Assembly (NCBI GenBank): GCA_029243245.1
Contig: JAQWSK010000005.1
Coordinates: 145,185-209,184 of the forward strand
Source of the DNA: Flavobacteriaceae bacterium
Lineage (GTDB): Bacteria; Bacteroidota; Bacteroidia; Flavobacteriales; Flavobacteriaceae
Length of the DNA stretch: 64,000 nucleotides
Direction of reading: 5' to 3'
In this document: one piece after another, positions 19,529-29,104 of the stretch
Position numbering within the stretch: position 1 is the stretch's first letter
How the letters are laid out: the number at the start of each line of letters is the position of its first letter
The notes under the pieces: model-generated
The model's input: the letters and a program-made list of their open reading frames with translations, nothing else
What the model was told of the DNA's origin: nothing
Database searches by the model: none
Made by a program: the position numbers and the translations under genes

Positions 19529-21025
19529 ATGAATAGAATTAATTATCAAATAATAATCTATTTAATGGGAGTTTTACTTCTTTTTAATGGAGGATTTATG
19601 TTTTTATCTGCTTTGGTAAGTTTAATTTTTAAAGATGGAGTTACCCTAGAGATTTTTTCAGCTGGATTTAGTGTTTTTTTTCTGGGATTAATATTAATGT
19701 TCATCACAAAAAATCATGAAAAACAAATTCAAAGAAGGGAGGGCTATATAATAGTTACTTTAGGATGGGTTTTGATGATTCTTTCAGGAATGTTGCCTTA
19801 TTTATTAACTGAAACAATTCCTCAAATTTCTTTTGCTTTTTTTGAAACAACTTCTGGATATACTACAACAGGATCTACAATTCTTAATGACATTGAAAGC
19901 CTTCCTAAAAGTATAATTTTTTGGAGGAGTACAACTCATTGGATAGGAGGTATGGGAATAATTGTTTTAACAATAGCCATATTGCCTCTATTGGGTGTAG
20001 GAGGAATGCAACTCTTTAGCGCAGAGGCCCCAGGCCCTAATGGAGATAAGCTGCATCCAAGAATAACAGACACAGCTAAAAGGCTATGGTATATATATGT
20101 TGGATTTACTTTAACGGAAACATTATTACTGAATATTGCTGGAATGAGTTTTTTTGATGCTATTAATAACTCTATGAGTACAATTGCAACTGGAGGCTTT
20201 TCTACTAAAAATGCTAGTATAGCATATTGGAATTATAATCCAATCATTCAATATATAATAATATTTTTTATGTTTATTTCTGGTACAAATTTTGTTTTGA
20301 GTTATTTTGTTTTTACTGGAAAAATTCAAAAAATATTAAAAGATGAAGAGTTTAAAGCTTATTTTACTTTTATTTTAATTTCAGTTATTATTGTTGCTTT
20401 TATTTTATTTAACAATGTAGATTTATCAAAATCAAATTTTGAACATCCTCAAGTTTATGGTAAACTAGAGAGCACCATTAGACATTCTCTTTTTCAAGTT
20501 GTTGCTGTTATTACAACAACAGGGCTTGTTTCAGCTGATTTTGCTGCTTGGACTCCCTTTTTAACAATGTTTTTCTTTGGACTTATGTTTGTTGGGGGGT
20601 CAGCAGGTTCAACTTCTGGAGGAATTAAAATTGTTAGACATTTATTACTGATTAAAAGTGGATTATTAGAATTTAAAAGGTCTCTACATCCAAGCGCAAT
20701 AGTAAGATCTCGTTTTAATGGGTCAATCTTAGATCAAAGTATTATTTATAATATTTCAGTTTTTTTTATTCTATATATGCTGTTGTTTGCATTAGGCGTT
20801 TTGGTTTTCAGTGCTATGGGATTAAATTATGAATCCGCTTTTGGAGTATCAGCCGCTAGTCTAGGTAACGTAGGTCCAGCGATTGGAGATTTCGGACCTT
20901 CTTCTAACTATGCTCTCCTACCGGATATTGGTAAATGGTGGGCTTCATTTCTTATGTTGCTAGGAAGGTTAGAATTATTCACTGTATTAATTTTGTTTAC
21001 GCCATTCTTCTGGAGAAATCGTTAA
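19529..21025 (+). CDS. trkH: Trk potassium uptake channel TrkH
   Basis: TrkH is the membrane potassium channel subunit, built from four M1-P-M2 repeats. About ten hydrophobic segments are visible, and the four pore-loop regions can be placed at TTSGYTTTGST (about residue 109), STIATGGFSTKNAS (about 213), AVITTTGLVSADF (about 325) and AASLGNVGPAIG (about 445). An N-terminal pair of extra helices precedes them. The length of 498 is normal. It is cotranscribed with trkA, and its stop overlaps the stop of the opposing rarA gene by 4 nt. Confidence 0.96.
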   Translation: MNRINYQIIIYLMGVLLLFNGGFMFLSALVSLIFKDGVTLEIFSAGFSVFFLGLILMFITKNHEKQIQRREGYIIVTLGWVLMILSGMLPYLLTETIPQISFAFFETTSGYTTTGSTILNDIESLPKSIIFWRSTTHWIGGMGIIVLTIAILPLLGVGGMQLFSAEAPGPNGDKLHPRITDTAKRLWYIYVGFTLTETLLLNIAGMSFFDAINNSMSTIATGGFSTKNASIAYWNYNPIIQYIIIFFMFISGTNFVLSYFVFTGKIQKILKDEEFKAYFTFILISVIIVAFILFNNVDLSKSNFEHPQVYGKLESTIRHSLFQVVAVITTTGLVSADFAAWTPFLTMFFFGLMFVGGSAGSTSGGIKIVRHLLLIKSGLLEFKRSLHPSAIVRSRFNGSILDQSIIYNISVFFILYMLLFALGVLVFSAMGLNYESAFGVSAASLGNVGPAIGDFGPSSNYALLPDIGKWWASFLMLLGRLELFTVLILFTPFFWRNR

Positions 21026-22305
21026 TATTTGTATTTATCTTTCCAAAGATTTTTTAAATGATTACGTAGAGTATTTTCTTTTTGATTATTTCCAGGTATG
21101 TAAAAGCAAGTATCTTTTATTTCATTGGGTAAATATTCTTGAGAAACAAAATTATTTGAAAAATCATGTGCATAACCATAGCCTTCCCCATGCCCTAAAT
21201 CTTTTAAAAGCTTTGTTGGTGCATTTCTTAAATGAAGAGGCACACTAAGATTTCCTGTTTCTTTAATGATTTCTTGAGCTTTTTGTATTGATTTATAGCT
21301 ACTGTTACTTTTAACTGAGCTGGCTAGATAAATTACACATTGACTAAGAATAATTTTTGCTTCAGGAAGACCAATTATGTTTACAGCATCAAATGTTGAT
21401 TGTGCTATTAATAATGCATTTGGGTTTGCATTCCCAATATCTTCAGAGGCCAGAATAATTAACCTTCTTCCAATGAATTTAACATCTTCTCCTGCTTCAA
21501 TCATTCTTGCCAACCAATATATTGCCGCATTTGGATCGCTTCCTCTTATAGATTTAATAAATGCAGATACAAGGTCGTAGTGCAAATCTCCTGCCTTGTC
21601 AAACATTAACATGTTTGTTTGAATTACATCCATCACCTTATCATTAGAAATATCAATAGTTTTTGAATTATCAAGTACATTTACAACTAATTCAAGTACT
21701 GACAATAGCTTCCTTGCATCCCCTCCTGAAAGTCTTAGCAATGTGTCATCTTCTATTACAGAAATATTTTTTTTTGAAAGAATCTCATCCTTATTTATAG
21801 CTTTAGTAATAATTTTTCGAAGTGATTCAATTGGTAATGGTTCTAAAATAAATACTTGACACCTTGATAATAATGCATTGATAACCTCAAAACTTGGATT
21901 TTCTGTTGTGGCTCCAATTAGAGTTATAATACCTTTTTCAACCGCCCCTAGCAAAGCATCTTGTTGAGATTTACTAAATCTATGTATTTCATCTATAAAA
22001 AGTATCGGGTTTTTTTTTGTAAACAGTCCGCCAGTGTTTTTAGACTTTTCAATGATCTCTCTAATATCTTTTACCCCTGCGTTAATAGCAGAAATTTGAT
22101 AAAAAGGTCTTTCTTGTATTTTTGACAATAGCTCTGCCAAAGTAGTTTTTCCAGTTCCTGGAGGACCCCATAATATCATCGAGGGTATTAACCCGCTCTC
22201 AATTATATTCTTTAGCGTTCCTTTTGGTCCAAGTAATTTGCTTTGCCCTTCAAAGTCATTTAATGACCGAGGACGCATTCTTTCTGCTAAAGGAGTGTTA
22301 TTCAT
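21022..22305 (-). CDS. rarA: replication-associated recombination protein RarA (MgsA)
   Basis: RarA is a tetrameric AAA+ ATPase related to clamp loaders that acts at stalled replication forks. Walker A GPPGTGKTTLAELL lies near residue 47, Walker B FIDEIHRFSKSQQD near 98, sensor 1 GATTENPSFEV near 131 and the arginine-finger/sensor 2 region LSGGDARKLLSVLE near 192. The C-terminal tetramerisation domain has the family stretch RGSDPNAAIYWLARMIEAGED near 255-275 and ends with YGYAHDF. Length 427. Its ATG overlaps the rlmB stop by 4 nt, and it converges on trkH. Confidence 0.97.
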   Translation of the reverse strand: MNNTPLAERMRPRSLNDFEGQSKLLGPKGTLKNIIESGLIPSMILWGPPGTGKTTLAELLSKIQERPFYQISAINAGVKDIREIIEKSKNTGGLFTKKNPILFIDEIHRFSKSQQDALLGAVEKGIITLIGATTENPSFEVINALLSRCQVFILEPLPIESLRKIITKAINKDEILSKKNISVIEDDTLLRLSGGDARKLLSVLELVVNVLDNSKTIDISNDKVMDVIQTNMLMFDKAGDLHYDLVSAFIKSIRGSDPNAAIYWLARMIEAGEDVKFIGRRLIILASEDIGNANPNALLIAQSTFDAVNIIGLPEAKIILSQCVIYLASSVKSNSSYKSIQKAQEIIKETGNLSVPLHLRNAPTKLLKDLGHGEGYGYAHDFSNNFVSQEYLPNEIKDTCFYIPGNNQKENTLRNHLKNLWKDKYKY

Positions 22306-23045
22306 TTATCAGTTAATTGTTGTCTTATTTTTTCATATAAAACGATACCACAAGCAACAGAAACATTTAAAGAATTTATCTCTTTTTCCATTGGTAGCTT
22401 AACAGAATTATCACATAGTTTAATAAGACCATTTTGAATTCCTTTATCTTCAGATCCCATTATTATTGCAGATGCATTTCCAATTTTTATGTCAAATAAA
22501 TTTTCTTCTGCTTTCTCAGTTATAGCAACTATTTGAATATTGTAAGATTTTAATAAATAGACAACATCTTTTAAGTGATTAACCCTTGAAATAGGAACTT
22601 TAAAAGCTCCACCAGCTGATGTTTTAATAGTAGCATCATTGATAGGAGCACTTCCTGTTTGAGGAATAATTAAGCCATTAACACCAGTTGCTGCAGAAGA
22701 TCGAAGTATTGCGCCTACATTTCGAGCATCTGTAATCCCATCGAGTAATATAAAAGTTGGCGAATTAGTTTTTTTAAATGCATCTTCTAATAATTTTTCA
22801 ATTTCGACAAACTCTATTTTAGATATATTGGCAACAGCTCCTTGATGATTCTTATTCTTAAACCGTTCTAGTCTTTCTTTCGGAACATATGAATGTGGAA
22901 TATTACTTTGTCTTAAGGATTGTTCAAGGCGCTGGAATAATGATCCTTTATTACCTTTAAGGAGCCACACTTTTTCAATATTAGTTCCTGAATTTATAGC
23001 TTCTATTATTGCATGAATACCATATATTTCAATATTATTTTCCAT
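22302..23045 (-). CDS. rlmB: 23S rRNA (guanosine-2'-O-)-methyltransferase RlmB-type
   Basis: This SPOUT methyltransferase of the TrmH/RlmB branch is expected to methylate the ribose of G2251 (E. coli numbering) in the 23S rRNA P-loop. The N-terminal SpoU substrate-binding domain begins EIYGIHAIIEAINSG (residues 6-20). The catalytic half has LDGITDARNVGAILRS near 99, IMGSEDKGIQ near 193 and LNVSVACGIVLYE near 225. Length 247. It is followed by rarA with a 4-nt overlap, and 98 nt separate its start from the SusCD operon behind it. Confidence 0.94.
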   Translation of the reverse strand: MENNIEIYGIHAIIEAINSGTNIEKVWLLKGNKGSLFQRLEQSLRQSNIPHSYVPKERLERFKNKNHQGAVANISKIEFVEIEKLLEDAFKKTNSPTFILLDGITDARNVGAILRSSAATGVNGLIIPQTGSAPINDATIKTSAGGAFKVPISRVNHLKDVVYLLKSYNIQIVAITEKAEENLFDIKIGNASAIIMGSEDKGIQNGLIKLCDNSVKLPMEKEINSLNVSVACGIVLYEKIRQQLTDK

Positions 23046-23085
23046 TATTTAAAAATACTCTATATATTTTTGTTTAAAGTTGAAA

Positions 23086-23122
23086 TAAAAAAAAAGGAGA
23101 TCATTTGATCTCCTTTTTTTTG
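23086..23122 (-). terminator. terminator after the SusCD-lipoprotein operon
   Basis: The perfect stem GGAGATCA (23096-23103) pairs with TGATCTCC (23106-23113) around TT and is flanked by an A-run and a T-run. On the minus strand it lies 22 nt past the lipoprotein stop at 23144. The strong stem fits a highly transcribed operon. Confidence 0.88.
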
Positions 23123-23143
23123 TTAGTATTTTGAATTCGTCAA

Positions 23144-24034
23144 TTATGGACAAACACTTAATACTTTTACACCTGCATCTGGATATGATTCAGATATTGC
23201 AGTTTGGTCAGGTCCACCCACGCCATTATTAAAAATAATAGTATATGAAACCTCACTATCCCATGCTCCTTTCACCCATGCAAATGACATAGTTGTAGCA
23301 CTACTAGGTATGTTTAAAGTGTATGATGAAGAAGAATAAGATCCTGGAGTCCAAAGTAATTCAGGCTCCAATTCAGGAAAATCACCCCAATAATCAGGAA
23401 TTCCTATCTTACTTTCAACACCATCAACTGTAACACTTACATAACCGCCGTTCCATCCATCACCATAAGAGTCAATCATATTAACGGTATAGTTTCCAGC
23501 AACAGCACCAGTAGGAATACACTTAATCACCATGTTATATATATAAGGTGACTTAAAGTAAGATCCTGTTAGTGAACTTGCAGCATCAGTGTTAGTATAG
23601 CTAATACCATTCGTTAAATTTAATTGTAAACGAATATTGATTGTATCTCCACCAGAATACTGGGAAGACGACAATCCTAAAGCAGATATAGCATCTCCAA
23701 GAGAAACTGTCAAGTTGTGTCTAGGAAGTCCTGTTGGACCGGTTGTAAAATCAGAAGGTGTTAATGTTCTTAGTAGGACTTCGCCTTGACCATTAAGGGC
23801 AACGAAAACCTGAACATCTTGCATTAATGCACCATTCTGTTCATCATGCTCTTCAAGTTCAACTGTAAATACAGATGTAGAAGGCGCGAAGTAATTGTAG
23901 TCTCCCGCAGGATTCCAACCTCTTAATACAGCACCTGTTACATAATTGTCTAGCACATCGTTAATTGTTGTTTCAGGTTCTTGACAAGAAACTGTAATCA
24001 ACAATAAACTAAATAAAGTTATAATTTTTTTCAT
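23144..24034 (-). CDS. lipoprotein of the SusCD operon, unknown function
   Basis: This is a 296-residue predicted outer-membrane lipoprotein: a lysine-rich start, a hydrophobic stretch and a lipobox ITVSC with Cys17. No family with known function was recognised. The N-terminal half (about 20-165) looks like a beta-sandwich with polar loops. The C-terminal half has the motif DSYGDGWNGGYVSV near 205, a sequence type found in extracellular beta-domains, and then Tyr/Ser/Trp-rich strands. It sits 9 nt after the SusD gene, in the position where SusE/SusF-like surface binding proteins occur. It is therefore probably a surface ligand-binding accessory of the transporter. Its GC content is higher than most of the window. 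Confidence 0.8.
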   Translation of the reverse strand: MKKIITLFSLLLITVSCQEPETTINDVLDNYVTGAVLRGWNPAGDYNYFAPSTSVFTVELEEHDEQNGALMQDVQVFVALNGQGEVLLRTLTPSDFTTGPTGLPRHNLTVSLGDAISALGLSSSQYSGGDTINIRLQLNLTNGISYTNTDAASSLTGSYFKSPYIYNMVIKCIPTGAVAGNYTVNMIDSYGDGWNGGYVSVTVDGVESKIGIPDYWGDFPELEPELLWTPGSYSSSSYTLNIPSSATTMSFAWVKGAWDSEVSYTIIFNNGVGGPDQTAISESYPDAGVKVLSVCP

Positions 24035-24043
24035 GTCTATATA

Positions 24044-25660
24044 TTATTTAAGGTTATGACTTTGAGTATTCCAAAATACTTTACCCGTCAAATCGCTTTT
24101 TTGAGTAGCGTTCGAGTTTCTAGCAGTATAGTTGTTTGGATACCACATTGAAAGTGGAAATGCACCTGGCTGAGGTTCAATATTTGGTTGAACATCAGAA
24201 GGATAACCTGTACGTCTGTATGCATTGTATGCATCAGTACCGTTACCCCACATTGCAATCCAATATTGCTTTGCCCACATATTTCCTTTTTCAGCTGTAC
24301 TTGCAGCAGTCCATGCTGCAGTAAATTTAGCTGTATAATCAGCTACATCAATGCTTTCAGCAGCCATACTAGGAGATCCAGCAAAACCAGAAACTTTTGA
24401 CATTGAATCAGCTATTCCAGCTAATACTGCAGTTGTACCTGCAGCAGTTCCAATACCAGCAACTTCTGCATCCATAAAGTGCTGCCATGAGGAAAGCATT
24501 ATAGGTGTAACACCTGCTCCTCCAGCACCTGCTCCATTTTTCTGAGAAGCATATGATCTATCATCAAACTTACCTCCAGCAGGATAACTACCGTGAAGTG
24601 TTCTCTGGAATCCATCTGGTGGAATACCGTTATCATTTCCATGATCACGTCCCCAATAACCTCCACCTGGAGAGCAGAAAACTACTCCTGCAGCATATGG
24701 GTTATAGTAACCTTCAAGACCACATTCTAAAACTTCTTCATCAGGTTCTGCACCATCAAACCCAGGAACTTCCTGAACTTGACGATAGAAATAATAACGA
24801 ATTCGTGGATCTCTAACACCATCAATACCATCCATCATTGTCTTCATATACCAGTTTGCCATATAATAACCTCCTCCTGTTGGAGTGTAGCTACCACGGT
24901 AAAATGGGTGACGTGTGTCTGGTTGAGCTGCGTTAGTTCCCCATTGAAATTGGAAATCATCAGCATTGGTTTTAATGTAGTTTGAAACCCCGTTATAAGC
25001 AGAGGTATTACCCGTATTTAAATAAGCCTTCTTCTTAAGACTACCTGCAGCTTTTATCCATTTTGATGCGTCGCCTTTATAAAAGAAGTCATTTGCAGGT
25101 GCTCCTCCACCAATGTTGAAGTTAGCAATAGCATTATCTAATTTTTGGATAGCATGTGCATATACATCTGCTCCTGGAGATGCATTTGGATTCAATACAC
25201 CGTTGAGAGCATCAAGTGCTTCCGCTTGGGGTACATCTCCAAAATAATCTACAAGTGTTAAATATATATATGCTTCCATTACCTCTCCCATTCCTAATGC
25301 ATATGGTCGCTCTGCAGCTAAGGCATTCATCAGTCTTATATCTTCAAGCATACCTCGATATGCGGATGACCAACGGCCATCAAAAGAGTTAGGTGAATAT
25401 ACGTTAGCATAAGTTCTTCCGCTCATATAGTTAATACGAGCAAAATCACCACCAACATCTCCAAAGGAGTGAGCCCATGATGCAAAATCTTCTTGAATTC
25501 CATTCAAGAAAAAGTCTGCACTTGCCTGGCTAGGATCTAAAGCATTTGGGTTCGTAGTAAGCTCCAAATCAGCAGTCTCACATGAACTTAATACAAGTAG
25601 ACTTCCAAGGCAAATTGCGAAAAATTTATTCATTGATTTCATGATTATATTGTTTTTCAT
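24044..25660 (-). CDS. SusD/RagB-family outer membrane lipoprotein (SusD-like_2 type)
   Basis: SusD-type lipoproteins form the lid over a SusC barrel and capture substrate at the cell surface. The precursor has lipobox VLSSC, with Cys27 from the first ATG. The ATGs at codons 7 and 10 are equally possible starts and leave a more typical signal peptide. The N-terminal LELTTNPNALDPSQASADFFLNGIQ, here cited as residues 32-56, and the helical repeat region (EAYIYLTLVDYFGDVPQAEAL near 128-148) match the SusD-like_2 group. Length 538. The gene begins 2 nt after the SusC stop. The substrate cannot be told. No glycan hydrolase genes are adjacent, so this is not a typical polysaccharide locus. Confidence 0.93.
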   Translation of the reverse strand: MKNNIIMKSMNKFFAICLGSLLVLSSCETADLELTTNPNALDPSQASADFFLNGIQEDFASWAHSFGDVGGDFARINYMSGRTYANVYSPNSFDGRWSSAYRGMLEDIRLMNALAAERPYALGMGEVMEAYIYLTLVDYFGDVPQAEALDALNGVLNPNASPGADVYAHAIQKLDNAIANFNIGGGAPANDFFYKGDASKWIKAAGSLKKKAYLNTGNTSAYNGVSNYIKTNADDFQFQWGTNAAQPDTRHPFYRGSYTPTGGGYYMANWYMKTMMDGIDGVRDPRIRYYFYRQVQEVPGFDGAEPDEEVLECGLEGYYNPYAAGVVFCSPGGGYWGRDHGNDNGIPPDGFQRTLHGSYPAGGKFDDRSYASQKNGAGAGGAGVTPIMLSSWQHFMDAEVAGIGTAAGTTAVLAGIADSMSKVSGFAGSPSMAAESIDVADYTAKFTAAWTAASTAEKGNMWAKQYWIAMWGNGTDAYNAYRRTGYPSDVQPNIEPQPGAFPLSMWYPNNYTARNSNATQKSDLTGKVFWNTQSHNLK

Positions 25661-25662
25661 AA

Positions 25663-28600
25663 TTAAAAAGTAAGTTTCAAACTAGCCCCGTACCTCTTAG
25701 CACTAGGACCATTTAAATAGTCAAATCCACGTCCGTTACCTACTCCTGTTCCCACGATATTTGGGTCAAAGTTAACATGTTCAGGTGTGTTATAAGCATT
25801 ATACCACAGGTTATAACCTGAAGCAGTTAAGCTTATACTACCAAACGGTGTTTTATCTACAAGCGATTCTGGTATATCATAAGAAAGAGATATCTCTCCT
25901 AAACGCCATACACTACCATCATAAATTTGGAGTTCATCCGGACCATACAATACATTACTAAAGTAGAATGTAGAGTTGTTGATCTGTTTTGTATTTGGAG
26001 CTCCAGCAGAATTTACACCAGGTAAAATAAATGAAAGCTCACGATCTAGCGTATCATCTGTTAAACCACGACCTAGCAATGTTGCTACAGTCATAGAATA
26101 AATATCTCCACCATTTACATGGTTAATCAAGAAATTAAATGATAAATTCTTGTAATTAATACTGTTGCTGATGTTAAGCAAGAAATCTGGATTAGCATCA
26201 CCAATGATATTTGTACCATATGTAGTATCATAACTACCTTGGTTGTTGACTAATAATCCGCCTGCATCAGTTCTTGTGATTTTAGATCCCACAATGGAAC
26301 CTAAAGATTCTCCTACTCTGGCTACGTTACCTAAGCTACTAAAGCCAGCATAAACGATTTCATCTGTATCAAGACCAAGATCTGTAACTATTGATTCATT
26401 TGCTGAATAGTTTATAAATGCAGTCCAGTTTAAATCTTGACCCCTAATAATATCAAGTCCAAGATCTAATTCAACACCTTTATTTTCTATTTCACCAATA
26501 TTAGTTTGAGTAGAAGTATAACCTGTAGAAGGGTCAAGTGGACGACTTATAATTAAGTCGTTTGTCCCTTTATTGTAAACAGAGAAATCTACACTTAATC
26601 TGCTGTCAAGAAATCTACCTTCAATACCAAACTCTATCTCACTAATAGTTTCTGGTTTTAAATTAGGATTACCTAATAGAGATCCAGAAGTGTTAGTGAT
26701 TACTTGTCCACCAGCATCTGTTAAGAAATCTTGTGTGTCAAGAAACATTGTTGCAGCAATTGGATATCCAAATGGGAAGTTAGCAGATGTACCATAACTA
26801 GCACGAACTTTTAACAAATTCAATATGTCACTCTTAATCTCCGGCATAGCAGAGGTTGGAAGGAATGAAACACTTGCAGATGGATAAATGATTTCACGAT
26901 TTTCCAATGCCAAGTTAGACACCCAGTCTTTACGAGCAGACACTGTTAAATAAGCATAACGTTGGTAGTCAAATGAAGCTTGTCCATATAGACCTCTAAT
27001 GTTACGTGCCTCGTAATATTGAATTTCATCTTGTTGTTCGTAATTGAAATGACGAAGTACACCGTAAACCTGCTGACCAATAGATCGAGTTCCGTTTCTA
27101 TCGTATACATCACCACGAGTTGTATAACCAAGCGTGAAGTCCATACCAATTTCACCAAACTTATAACTACCAGCTACAGAAAGGTTATGGTCATAAATAC
27201 TCTTTCTATTATTCCAAGTCTCGTATATACCATTTTGATTAATCAAACTTCCAGTCTTACCTCCTTTGTTTGCATAGTTAACATTGTTCTCAGAATAAAC
27301 ATCAAGACCATAACGGTATGATGCATTAAGATTATCGCTAAAACTATAAGATATACTAGCTCCACCAAATACACGATCAACCAACTGAGTGTTTGCTGCG
27401 TTTTTAGTAGTCCAAATTGGATTTTGAATTCCATTGTTGTTACGGTAGTATAAAGAAGCTTTAGTTACTGGGTTAGTATTAGGGAGTCCCACTAAATCTA
27501 CAGAACGTGGTGTATAAAATACATTTGCAAAAACAGAAGCACCTTCACCACCTACATTAGAACCATATCCAGCAGCAACTGGAGGAGATTTAAAGTTAGT
27601 GTTCGAATAGTTTAAAGTTCCGTTGATTGTAAATTTATTAGTTAAAACAGCACGACCTCCAAAACTTAAAGTATTTCTTCTTAAAGAGTTTTCAGGAGTA
27701 AATCCTTGGTCTTCAAGATTACCATAATTTATGTTGTATGAAATAGACCCATCTTCACTTGCCCCACGTAAGTTCATGTTAGTAGATGCAGTGTGACCTG
27801 TCTGAAAGAAGCCTCCAACACTATCGTATGGTTGCCATTTGTATTCAGATGTTTGGTTAAGACCTATTAGTTCTAGGATATCATATGTACCAGTAGCACT
27901 ACTTTGTGTTACATAAGGGTGTTTTAAGTATCCTCTTGTAACAGACTGTCCTGCATTTGGTCCAATAAGACCAGCGGCCCATGATCCAGATCCATTAATT
28001 GAAGATTGTCCACCCCATCCTGCAGGACCACCTTCATTGAAGCTAGGACCCCAGTTAGAGAAGAACCATCCAAATGATTGGTCAAAACCATTACCATAGC
28101 CCATTTGATAATTTGGCATTGAGGCTAGTTCTACGTTAAAATAAGATGTGTTAACAGTAATTTCAGTTTGCTTAGCACCTGAGCCAGCAGTACTTCCTGA
28201 CTTAGTTGTGATTAAGATAACTCCGTTACGACCCTGAGTACCATAAAGGTTGGAGGCCGCAAGTCCTTTTAAAACGTTAACACTCTCAATGTTGTTTGGG
28301 TCGATGTCAAGAAAACGTGAAGATCCACTGTTTCCATCAACAAAGCTACCTTGAGCGTTAGTATCACTAGAAAAAGGAATCCCATCAACTATAAAGAGAG
28401 GTTGATTGTCTTGGCTAAACGTATTAAATCCACGAATAACTATACTTGTTCCAGATCCAGAGACACCAGATGCATTGGTGATTTGTACACCAGATGCTTT
28501 TCCAGCAAGGACACGTCCTATATCTCCTTCAGCACGTTGTTCTAATTGATCAGACTCAACTTCTGAAACAGCATACCCAATGGCTTGCTTCTCACGCTTA

Positions 28601-28923
28601 ATACCAAGAGAAGTCACGATAACTTCTTCTAGTTCATTGCCTTGAGCTAGCGACACATTAATTTGATCGTCGGCTCCTACCGTTATTGCTGAAGTTTCAT
28701 ATCCAACAAAACTAAATTCTAAAACAGATCCTTCAGCTACCTCAATGGAATAATTACCATCAAAGTCGGTGGAAACACCATTGCTAGTACCTTGCTCGAG
28801 AACTGTAGCTCCTGGGAGCGGCATACCTTGGTCATCAGAGACCACACCTGTGATTGTTTTTTGCGAAAACGCGACTTGCGTCACAAGCAAACTAACCATC
28901 ATCAGTCTTAATAAGCTTTTCAT
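25663..28923 (-). CDS. SusC/RagA-family TonB-linked outer membrane transporter
   Basis: This is a large TonB-dependent barrel that imports substrate bound by its SusD partner. After a signal peptide (about 1-20) comes a carboxypeptidase-regulatory-like domain (TGVVSDDQGMPLPGATVLEQ, about 25-44, to about 100), then a TonB-box region near LEEVIVTSLGIKR (97-109). The plug has VLAGKASGVQITNASG and GTSIVIRGFNTF near 138-170 and GRNGVILITTK near 230, and a 22-stranded barrel follows to a terminal Phe (ASLKLTF). The length of 1086 is usual. It is the first gene of a three-gene operon. No TAnnTTTG box was found in the 181-nt gap before it. GC is higher than in the surrounding housekeeping genes. Confidence 0.96.
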   Translation of the reverse strand: MKSLLRLMMVSLLVTQVAFSQKTITGVVSDDQGMPLPGATVLEQGTSNGVSTDFDGNYSIEVAEGSVLEFSFVGYETSAITVGADDQINVSLAQGNELEEVIVTSLGIKREKQAIGYAVSEVESDQLEQRAEGDIGRVLAGKASGVQITNASGVSGSGTSIVIRGFNTFSQDNQPLFIVDGIPFSSDTNAQGSFVDGNSGSSRFLDIDPNNIESVNVLKGLAASNLYGTQGRNGVILITTKSGSTAGSGAKQTEITVNTSYFNVELASMPNYQMGYGNGFDQSFGWFFSNWGPSFNEGGPAGWGGQSSINGSGSWAAGLIGPNAGQSVTRGYLKHPYVTQSSATGTYDILELIGLNQTSEYKWQPYDSVGGFFQTGHTASTNMNLRGASEDGSISYNINYGNLEDQGFTPENSLRRNTLSFGGRAVLTNKFTINGTLNYSNTNFKSPPVAAGYGSNVGGEGASVFANVFYTPRSVDLVGLPNTNPVTKASLYYRNNNGIQNPIWTTKNAANTQLVDRVFGGASISYSFSDNLNASYRYGLDVYSENNVNYANKGGKTGSLINQNGIYETWNNRKSIYDHNLSVAGSYKFGEIGMDFTLGYTTRGDVYDRNGTRSIGQQVYGVLRHFNYEQQDEIQYYEARNIRGLYGQASFDYQRYAYLTVSARKDWVSNLALENREIIYPSASVSFLPTSAMPEIKSDILNLLKVRASYGTSANFPFGYPIAATMFLDTQDFLTDAGGQVITNTSGSLLGNPNLKPETISEIEFGIEGRFLDSRLSVDFSVYNKGTNDLIISRPLDPSTGYTSTQTNIGEIENKGVELDLGLDIIRGQDLNWTAFINYSANESIVTDLGLDTDEIVYAGFSSLGNVARVGESLGSIVGSKITRTDAGGLLVNNQGSYDTTYGTNIIGDANPDFLLNISNSINYKNLSFNFLINHVNGGDIYSMTVATLLGRGLTDDTLDRELSFILPGVNSAGAPNTKQINNSTFYFSNVLYGPDELQIYDGSVWRLGEISLSYDIPESLVDKTPFGSISLTASGYNLWYNAYNTPEHVNFDPNIVGTGVGNGRGFDYLNGPSAKRYGASLKLTF

Positions 28924-29104
28924 ACTTTATATTTAGGTTAATTAATAATTTATTTAAATAAAAAAATTGGCTATAAATATAGGTTAAATGTTAAGAAAAA
29001 CCAAAAATTTTCATTTTACATTGATTTTTAGATAGTTAAGTCAGCAAAACAATGAAATGAACTCTTTTGATTAATTGAATACTTTAACTCCTATATTTTT
29101 GACT

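Noticed and set aside
27019..27434. Open frames on both strands inside the SusC gene
   Set aside because: They lie wholly within a well-supported transporter gene, have no known domain and show the composition expected of shadow frames.
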